DNA of 64,000 nucleotides from positions 1-64,000 of the forward strand of contig JAVBOY010000014.1 in the NCBI GenBank assembly GCA_031550085.1, read 5' to 3'. The notes below the pieces were generated by a model. That model was not told the origin of the DNA. It ran no database searches and saw nothing but the letters and a program-made list of their open reading frames with translations. This DNA is from UBA4417 sp031550085. GTDB taxonomy: Bacteria; Bacteroidota; Bacteroidia; Bacteroidales; UBA4417. The position numbers and the translations under genes were made by a program. Positions 58,703 through 64,000 of this stretch are shown here, in pieces (within the stretch, counting starts at the first letter, position 1; the number at the start of each line of letters is the position of its first letter).

Positions 58703-61700
58703 GTGTTAAACAGAATTATACAGTTTTCGTTACAAAACCGGTTGATGATACTGGTTTTCTCCTTTTTGCTATTGATTGGCGGATTGTTTGTGGCATGGCG
58801 CATGGAAGTGGATGTGTTTCCCGATTTGAATGCGCCCACCGTGGTAGTCATGACCGAAGCCCAAGGCATGGCGCCCGAAGAAGTGGAACGGTTGGTCACC
58901 TTTCCCATTGAAACTTGTGTGAACGGATCAACCGGAGTACGGCGTGTCCGTTCCCAATCCACCACCGGGTTTTCAGTCGTTTGGATTGAATTTGACTGGG
59001 GAACAGATATTTACATCGCCCGCCAAATTGTTGCCGAAAAACTATCCGGAATTTCCGAAAGTTTTCCACCTTCAGCCGGAAGACCCACATTGGGTCCGCA
59101 ATCCAGCATTTTGGGAGAAGTCATGATTGTGGGCATTACAGCCGACAGCACTTCGATGCAGGACTTAAGAACCCTTGCCGACTGGACCATCCGCCCGCGC
59201 CTGCTTTCCATCGGAGGCGTGGCGCAAGTAGCCGTAATCGGCGGTGAAATCAAAGAATACCAAATACTGCTTAATCCGGCAAAAATGCGCCAATACGGCG
59301 TTTCGTTAGACGATGTTCTTTCGGTTACCGAAAATATGAACCAAAACGCCACGGGAGGAATCCTCTACGAATACGGAAACGAATACATCATTCGCGGCGT
59401 ACTTTCCACCAACAAAATTGAAGACATCGGTAAATCTGTTATAAAAAATATTGAAAACCAGCCCATTGTTCTGTCCGATATTGCCGAAATCCGGATCGGG
59501 AACAAATCGCCCAAACTGGGTGTGGCGTCTGAAAAAGGGAAACCCGCTGTTTTGGTTACCATTACCAAACAGCCCAATACCAACACCTTAGAATTGAGCG
59601 AGCATCTGGACAAAGCCGTTGCAGAAATAAAAAGCAATGCGCCGGCCGATGTAAAGCTTTCGACCGATATTTTCAGGCAATCCCGCTTTATCGAAAATTC
59701 CATCAATAACATCATGCGCGCCATTGGCGAAGGCTCCATTTTTGTGGTCATCATCTTATTTCTCTTTTTGATGAACTTCCGCACCACCCTCATTTCCCTG
59801 CTGGCGCTTCCCTTATCGCTTTTAGCAACCGTTTTGGCGCTAAGTTGGATGGGGCTTACCATCAACACCATGAGTTTGGGCGGCATGGCCATTGCCATCG
59901 GTTCGCTGGTCGACGATGCCATTATCGACGTGGAAAATGTATTTCGCCGCTTGCGCGAAAACCACCACCTGGAGAAATCCCTGCGCCAGCCGGTTCTCAA
60001 AGTCATTTTTGACGCTTCCAAAGAAATTCGTGCCTCCATTGTCAATGCCACGCTGATTACCATTGTTGCTTTTATTCCCTTATTTTTCCTGAGCGGAATG
60101 GAAGGCCGGATGTTACGCCCATTGGGAATTTCATTCATCGTTTCGCTGTTTGCTTCCATGGTGGTTGCCGTAACGCTTACGCCGGTACTCTGCAGCTTTT
60201 TGCTGACAAACGACAAAACTCTTTCAAAATATGAACGCGAGCCTTGGCTTTCGCGAAACTTAAAAAAAGGGTATCAAGTGGCTTTGGAAAAAGCCCTCAA
60301 ATTCCGGAAAACCATTTTGTTTTCATCCATTGTGCTGCTAGCCATCGCACTGGTTGGATTCAGCTCCCTCGGGCGAAGTTTCTTGCCCAATTTCAACGAA
60401 GGCTCCATGACGCTGAGCCTCTCTACCCTGCCCGGCATTTCGCTCGATGAAAGCGACAAACTCTTTGGAATGGCAGAAAAGGAATTGCTCTCCATTCCCG
60501 AAGTCCTGACAACCGCCCGAAAAACCGGGCGAGCTGAACTGGATGAACATGCTTTGGGCGTCAACGTTTCGGAAATCGAAGCGCCATTCGAACTGAAAAA
60601 ACGTTCGACGGAAGAATTATTTGAAGAAGTACGCCAAAAGCTATCCACCATCAAAGGATTGAATTTTGAAATCGGACAACCCATCGGCCACCGCATCGAC
60701 CACATGCTTTCGGGAACCCGTGCCAACATTGCCATCAAAATTTTCGGTTCCGACCTGAATAAATTACACCAACTTGCGCTTCAAGTACAAAGCAACATCC
60801 AGGGAATCGAAGGTCTGGTAGATTTGAATGTGGAACAACAAGTCGAGCGCCCGCAACTGCAAATCAAACCGCATTACGAAATGCTGGCCAAATACGGCAT
60901 TCCCATTACCGAATTTTCCGAATGGATTTCAACCGCCTTGCAGGGACAAGTCGTTTCCCAAGTGTACGAAGGCTCACAAGTATTTGACCTGACGGTAAAG
61001 GTTTCGGATGAAAACCGCGCCAACATCGATGCGATCCGCAATCTGCTGATTGATATTCCGCAAGCCGGCGGCAGCTCCAAAGTGCCGCTGAGTTATGTTG
61101 CCGACGTGGTTTCCTCTTCGGGTCCCAACACCATCAACCGCGAAAATGTGCAGCGCAAAACCGTGGTTTCGTGTAATGTTTCGGGGCGCGACCTGCGCGG
61201 CGTGGTCAACGATATCCGGAGTTCCGTAGAGAAAAACATCAGCGTTCCCGAAGGATACCACATTGAATACGGCGGACAGTTTGAAAGCGAGGCTGCCGCT
61301 TCGCGCATTCTGTTTTTTACCTCCATCCTTTCGCTGCTGGTTATCTTCTTGCTGCTGTTTCAAGAGTTTAAAACCCTGAAGCTTTCAGGCATTATCATGC
61401 TCAATTTACCTTTGGCGCTTATCGGCGGCATTGCCAGTATTTGGATCGGGTCGAAAGTATTGAGCATTCCGGCCATCATCGGATTTATTTCGCTATTCGG
61501 CATTGCCACGCGCAATGGTATTTTGCTGGTTTCGCATTTCGAACATTTGCGTAAGAAAGGAGTGCCGCTGTACGAAAGCATTATCAAAGGTTCGCTCGAC
61601 CGCCTGAATCCCATTCTGATGACAGCGCTTTGCGCCGCATTGGCATTGATTCCCCTGGCATTAAACGGCGATTTACCCGGCAATGAAATTCAAAGCCCCA

Positions 61701-61810
61701 TGGCGCAGGTGATTTTGGGTGGCTTGCTAAGTTCTACCCTGCTCAACGGCTTTTTGATCCCCATTGTGTATTGGATGATTAGCCGGAAAAAAGGAACGGG
61801 TGACGAGTGA
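58703..61810 (+). CDS. CusA/CzcA-type heavy-metal RND efflux pump
   Basis: A 1035-residue RND protein starting with GTG (LNRIIQFSLQNRLMILVF); the first ATG in frame would cut into TM1. It has the heavy-metal signature of TM4, GGMAIAIGSLVDDAIIDVEN, with paired Asp and AIGxxxDDA, matching the HME5-type pattern rather than the DFGxxxDGA of Zn/Co/Cd pumps or AIGxxxDAA of Cu/Ag pumps. MPxFNEGSMT-like FLPNFNEGSMTLSL and GISLFGIATRNGILLVSHFE-like regions are intact. It ends KKGTGDE, encoded by TGACGAG-type repeat DNA. Substrate unknown but a divalent metal is likely. Confidence 0.9.
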   Translation: MLNRIIQFSLQNRLMILVFSFLLLIGGLFVAWRMEVDVFPDLNAPTVVVMTEAQGMAPEEVERLVTFPIETCVNGSTGVRRVRSQSTTGFSVVWIEFDWGTDIYIARQIVAEKLSGISESFPPSAGRPTLGPQSSILGEVMIVGITADSTSMQDLRTLADWTIRPRLLSIGGVAQVAVIGGEIKEYQILLNPAKMRQYGVSLDDVLSVTENMNQNATGGILYEYGNEYIIRGVLSTNKIEDIGKSVIKNIENQPIVLSDIAEIRIGNKSPKLGVASEKGKPAVLVTITKQPNTNTLELSEHLDKAVAEIKSNAPADVKLSTDIFRQSRFIENSINNIMRAIGEGSIFVVIILFLFLMNFRTTLISLLALPLSLLATVLALSWMGLTINTMSLGGMAIAIGSLVDDAIIDVENVFRRLRENHHLEKSLRQPVLKVIFDASKEIRASIVNATLITIVAFIPLFFLSGMEGRMLRPLGISFIVSLFASMVVAVTLTPVLCSFLLTNDKTLSKYEREPWLSRNLKKGYQVALEKALKFRKTILFSSIVLLAIALVGFSSLGRSFLPNFNEGSMTLSLSTLPGISLDESDKLFGMAEKELLSIPEVLTTARKTGRAELDEHALGVNVSEIEAPFELKKRSTEELFEEVRQKLSTIKGLNFEIGQPIGHRIDHMLSGTRANIAIKIFGSDLNKLHQLALQVQSNIQGIEGLVDLNVEQQVERPQLQIKPHYEMLAKYGIPITEFSEWISTALQGQVVSQVYEGSQVFDLTVKVSDENRANIDAIRNLLIDIPQAGGSSKVPLSYVADVVSSSGPNTINRENVQRKTVVSCNVSGRDLRGVVNDIRSSVEKNISVPEGYHIEYGGQFESEAAASRILFFTSILSLLVIFLLLFQEFKTLKLSGIIMLNLPLALIGGIASIWIGSKVLSIPAIIGFISLFGIATRNGILLVSHFEHLRKKGVPLYESIIKGSLDRLNPILMTALCAALALIPLALNGDLPGNEIQSPMAQVILGGLLSSTLLNGFLIPIVYWMISRKKGTGDE

Positions 61811-61850
61811 CCAGTTTTTTTTAGATAGCAATGGAATTGTAACACCACCA

Positions 61851-61868
61851 AATCCGAAGGATTCGAAT
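61851..61868. repeat. Small REP-like hairpin
   Basis: AATCC-GAA-GGATT (61851-61863) overlaps the palindrome ATTCGAAT (61861-61868) between the pump and channel genes. It could act in mRNA processing or be a remnant of an intergenic element. Confidence 0.45.
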
Positions 61869-61957
61869 GTTTATCGAAAAGAAGAAATTTATACAAAATC
61901 AAATCACTAAAAATATCATAATAAAATGATTTTTAGAGAATTAAATATTTTATTTGA

Positions 61958-61976
61958 ATTTAGACTGAGTCTAAAT
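61958..61976. promoter_or_regulatory. 19-bp perfect palindrome, probable metal-regulator operator
   Basis: ATTTAGACTGAGTCTAAAT is a perfect 9-1-9 dyad. Its right edge is 8 bp from a TAATTTTG -7 box (61985-61992), so a bound protein would cover the -33 region. The TTTAGAC...GTCTAAA form resembles sites of DtxR/MntR-family repressors. No such regulator gene lies in the window. Confidence 0.7.
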
Positions 61977-61984
61977 AATTTTTT

Positions 61985-61992
61985 TAATTTTG
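61985..61992 (+). promoter_or_regulatory. -7 box of the TolC-like gene
   Basis: TAATTTTG matching TAnnTTTG, 36 bp before the ATG at 62028. Confidence 0.5.
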
Positions 61993-62027
61993 CCACCCAA
62001 TTTACTTCAAAAAATTTAGGTGTCAAA

Positions 62028-63215
62028 ATGGTATTAGGAAACAAATTCGTTCTTTCATTATCCTTGCTCTTATTTTCCGGAGCACTTGTTTCACAAAATC
62101 AAACAAGCCTTGTGCTGAAAAGTATTTTGGAAAACAATAAAACCCTTAAAGCTGCCGGACATTGGGTCGCAAGCCAGAAACTGGAGGCCAAAACAGGCAT
62201 TTACCTTGCCAACCCATCGGTTACGTATGATTATCTTTGGGGAAACCAGAACACTTTACCCATCCAAAGCGAGGTGAATGCCATTCAGGAATTCGATTTC
62301 CCCGGCGTTTACAAGAAAAAAGCCCAACATGCTAATTTACAAGCCACACAAGCTGAAATCGACGGAAAAATTTTGCGCCAATCCGTCCTTCTGGAGGCCC
62401 AATCAACCTGCATTGAATTGGTTTACCTGAACAAACAAAAAACATTGCTGCAAAACCAATTGAATTTCACAACCAAACTGCTCGAAATGCAGCAGGCACG
62501 CCTGCAAAAAGGCGAATCCAATATCCTGGAAGTCAATATCCTCAACCTGAATCTGGTAACTCTAAAAAGCGATTTCCGTAAAAACGAAACCAACCGCAAC
62601 AATTTACTGAAAAAGTTGGCCGAACTCAATGGAGGCGCATCCATTGAATTTACCGATACCAGCTATTTCCTCGACAAACCGGTTCCCGAATTTGAAACGA
62701 TCAAAGACAAAGCGGTATCGGTTGATCCCAGTCTGGCTTCGCTTTCGCAAAAGATAGAACTATCCAAGTCGCAAATCGCCGTTACCAAGGCCCTTTCCTA
62801 CCCGAAATTTGAACTGGGTTATCGCGGCACGTATATGGCCGGCGACAATTACAACGGCATCCATACCGGCATTTCCATTCCTCTTTGGGAAAACAAAAAT
62901 GCGGTAAAAACGGCAAAAGCCCAAAGCCTGTATTGGCAAAGCGAACTGGAAAGCGAACAAGTGAAACAAATGGGAGAACTTCGCCGTTTGTACGACGAAT
63001 GCCAATCCTTGAAAATCTCGTTGGATGATTATCAAAGCAATGTACCCATGCAACAAAGTGTTACTTTGCTAAACAAGGCGCTGCAAGCCGGAGAAATCTC
63101 GGCTCCCGAATATTTTGCTGAAATGTGTGTTTGGAGCCAATCGCACCAGGCGCTGTTGCAATTGGAATACGAATACTATCAAAAAATTGCGGAATTGATG
63201 AAGTTTGAGTTGTAA
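62028..63215 (+). CDS. TolC-family outer membrane efflux channel
   Basis: The ATG at 62028 (MVLGNKFVLSLSLLLFSGAL, cleavage near VSQN) gives a 395-residue protein of CzcC/CusC type. It has two TolC repeats with long helices (QKLEAKTGIYLANPSVTYDY ... LQATQAEIDGKILRQSVLLE, and KALSYPKFELGYRGTYMAGD ... SELESEQVKQMGELRRLYDE). It completes the tripartite efflux system, but has its own promoter and palindrome instead of being fused to the cusBA transcript. Length is normal for the family. Confidence 0.88.
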   Translation: MVLGNKFVLSLSLLLFSGALVSQNQTSLVLKSILENNKTLKAAGHWVASQKLEAKTGIYLANPSVTYDYLWGNQNTLPIQSEVNAIQEFDFPGVYKKKAQHANLQATQAEIDGKILRQSVLLEAQSTCIELVYLNKQKTLLQNQLNFTTKLLEMQQARLQKGESNILEVNILNLNLVTLKSDFRKNETNRNNLLKKLAELNGGASIEFTDTSYFLDKPVPEFETIKDKAVSVDPSLASLSQKIELSKSQIAVTKALSYPKFELGYRGTYMAGDNYNGIHTGISIPLWENKNAVKTAKAQSLYWQSELESEQVKQMGELRRLYDECQSLKISLDDYQSNVPMQQSVTLLNKALQAGEISAPEYFAEMCVWSQSHQALLQLEYEYYQKIAELMKFEL

Positions 63216-63237
63216 GCAAACTTCAACTAAAAAAAGA

Positions 63238-64000
63238 TTACGATTTCGCCCGTTTGGCAGCCGCTTCCCGTTCGTGTTGTTTTAAAATGATTTTACGCAT
63301 GCGCATCGACTTGGGAGTCACCTCCACCAATTCATCCGATTGAATGTATTCCAACGCCTCTTCCAAGGAGAATTTTACAGCCGGAGGAAGACGTAAGGCG
63401 TCGTCTTTGCTGGTCGTACGGAAATTGGTCAATTGCTTTCCTTTTACAATGTTTACACCCAAATCCATATCGCGGGTATTTTCGCCCACCATTTGGCCTT
63501 CGTAGATTTCTTCGCCGTTTTCCACAAAGAAATGCCCGCGGTCTTGCAGTTTATCAATCGAATAAGCCGTCGCCATTCCCGCTTCAATCGACACCAACAC
63601 GCCCACCATGCGTTGCGGAATGCTACCTTTCATGGGTTCGTAAGCATGAAAACGGTGCGCCATAATGGCTTCGCCCGCCGTTGCTGTCAATACCGAATTG
63701 CGCAAACCGATAATACCGCGCGACGGAATCAGAAATTCCAAATGCTGCAAATCGCCTTTGGGTTCCATCACCAACAATTCGCCACGGCGTTGCGTAACCA
63801 ATTCGATCACTTTTCCGGCTACCGACTCGGGAGTATCTACAATCAAGCTTTCCACCGGTTCGCATTTTGTACCATCAATCTCTTTGATAATGACCTGCGG
63901 TTGCCCTACCTGCAATTCGTAGCCTTCGCGGCGCATGGTTTCAATTAAAATGCTCAAATGCAAAATACCACGCCCGTAAACTAAAAACTGGTCGGGAGAA
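63238..64000 (-). CDS. typA: TypA/BipA ribosome-binding GTPase, C-terminal part (cut by window edge)
   Basis: The frame is open to the right edge, so only about the last 254 residues are present: the domain IV/V region (GRGILHLSILIETMRREGYE, GQPQVIIKEIDGTKCEPVES) and the BipA-specific C-terminal domain. That domain contains IPSRGIIGLRNSVLTATAGE, GSIPQRMVGVLVSIEAGMAT and TTSKDDALRLPPAVKFSLEE. These match BipA closely. The GTPase domain lies outside the window. Confidence 0.95.
   Translation of the reverse strand, partial: SPDQFLVYGRGILHLSILIETMRREGYELQVGQPQVIIKEIDGTKCEPVESLIVDTPESVAGKVIELVTQRRGELLVMEPKGDLQHLEFLIPSRGIIGLRNSVLTATAGEAIMAHRFHAYEPMKGSIPQRMVGVLVSIEAGMATAYSIDKLQDRGHFFVENGEEIYEGQMVGENTRDMDLGVNIVKGKQLTNFRTTSKDDALRLPPAVKFSLEEALEYIQSDELVEVTPKSMRMRKIILKQHEREAAAKRAKS

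Overview
The window looks like a chromosomal segment of a Bacteroidota (most likely Bacteroidales) bacterium. Evidence seen in the sequence: start-proximal -7 boxes of the Bacteroidetes type (TAnnTTTG), a type IX secretion C-terminal sorting domain, a SusC-style carrier with a GLPGLI partner, DUF4136, DUF4469 and DUF6769 type proteins, a complete rnfBCDGEA cluster, and many signal peptides ending in A-Q or Q-S. No rRNA, tRNA, CRISPR array, transposase or phage gene was seen. Both window edges cut genes: a secreted protein at the left and TypA/BipA at the right.

Layout. 1-7 kb: truncated secreted protein, a membrane-bound LuxR-type regulator, a DUF4469 protein, a T9SS cargo protein, a CAP-SPOR protein, a TfoX C-terminal domain protein and a Big2 lipoprotein. 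7-17 kb: a biotin-enzyme carboxyltransferase subunit, a metalloprotease-propeller-barrel surface protein, an EEP nuclease, a tandem adenylate kinase, Hpt, a DUF4136 lipoprotein and a small barrel. 17-22.5 kb: the Rnf ion-pumping ferredoxin:NAD oxidoreductase. 23-29 kb: TonB-linked receptor plus GLPGLI protein, divergent from a histidine kinase/response regulator pair. 29-31 kb: rsgA and a methyltransferase between two direct repeats. 31-40 kb: an Omp85-type barrel and nucleotide-sugar genes (rfbB, galE, a hexapeptide acetyltransferase, a DegT aminotransferase). 40-46.6 kb: an M2/M3-like peptidase, cysS, lipB, a P-loop kinase and a radical SAM protein. 46.8-51.6 kb: a large TPR protein and an outer membrane barrel. 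52-56 kb: an MFS transporter and an M3 peptidyl-dipeptidase. 56-63 kb: a heavy-metal efflux locus (two His-rich small proteins, CusB-like adaptor, CusA-like pump, TolC-like channel).

The most unusual content is non-coding. Six long intergenic islands (about 460-600 bp each, near 1.9, 3.7, 21.2, 32.8, 35.3 and 42.1 kb) are mosaics of degenerate, mostly 7-bp tandem repeats (GTGAACG, TCGTCAC, TTTCAAT, ATTCGTA and similar). Five carry the same roughly 40-bp core in the same orientation. All lie just upstream of, or between, genes transcribed on the minus strand, and one separates rnfB from rnfC. The repeats run into gene ends: RnfB and GalE finish with the same repeat-encoded tail (QLKMEN), CusA ends in another repeat class, and the T9SS sorting domain contains an in-frame repeat stretch. 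Separately, three minisatellites (2.4, 22.7 and 51.7 kb) share a 22-23 bp period with a small dyad in most units, although their unit sequences differ. A 19-bp perfect palindrome upstream of the TolC-like gene looks like a metal-regulator operator.

All gene identities rest on reading motifs by eye; no database search was possible.
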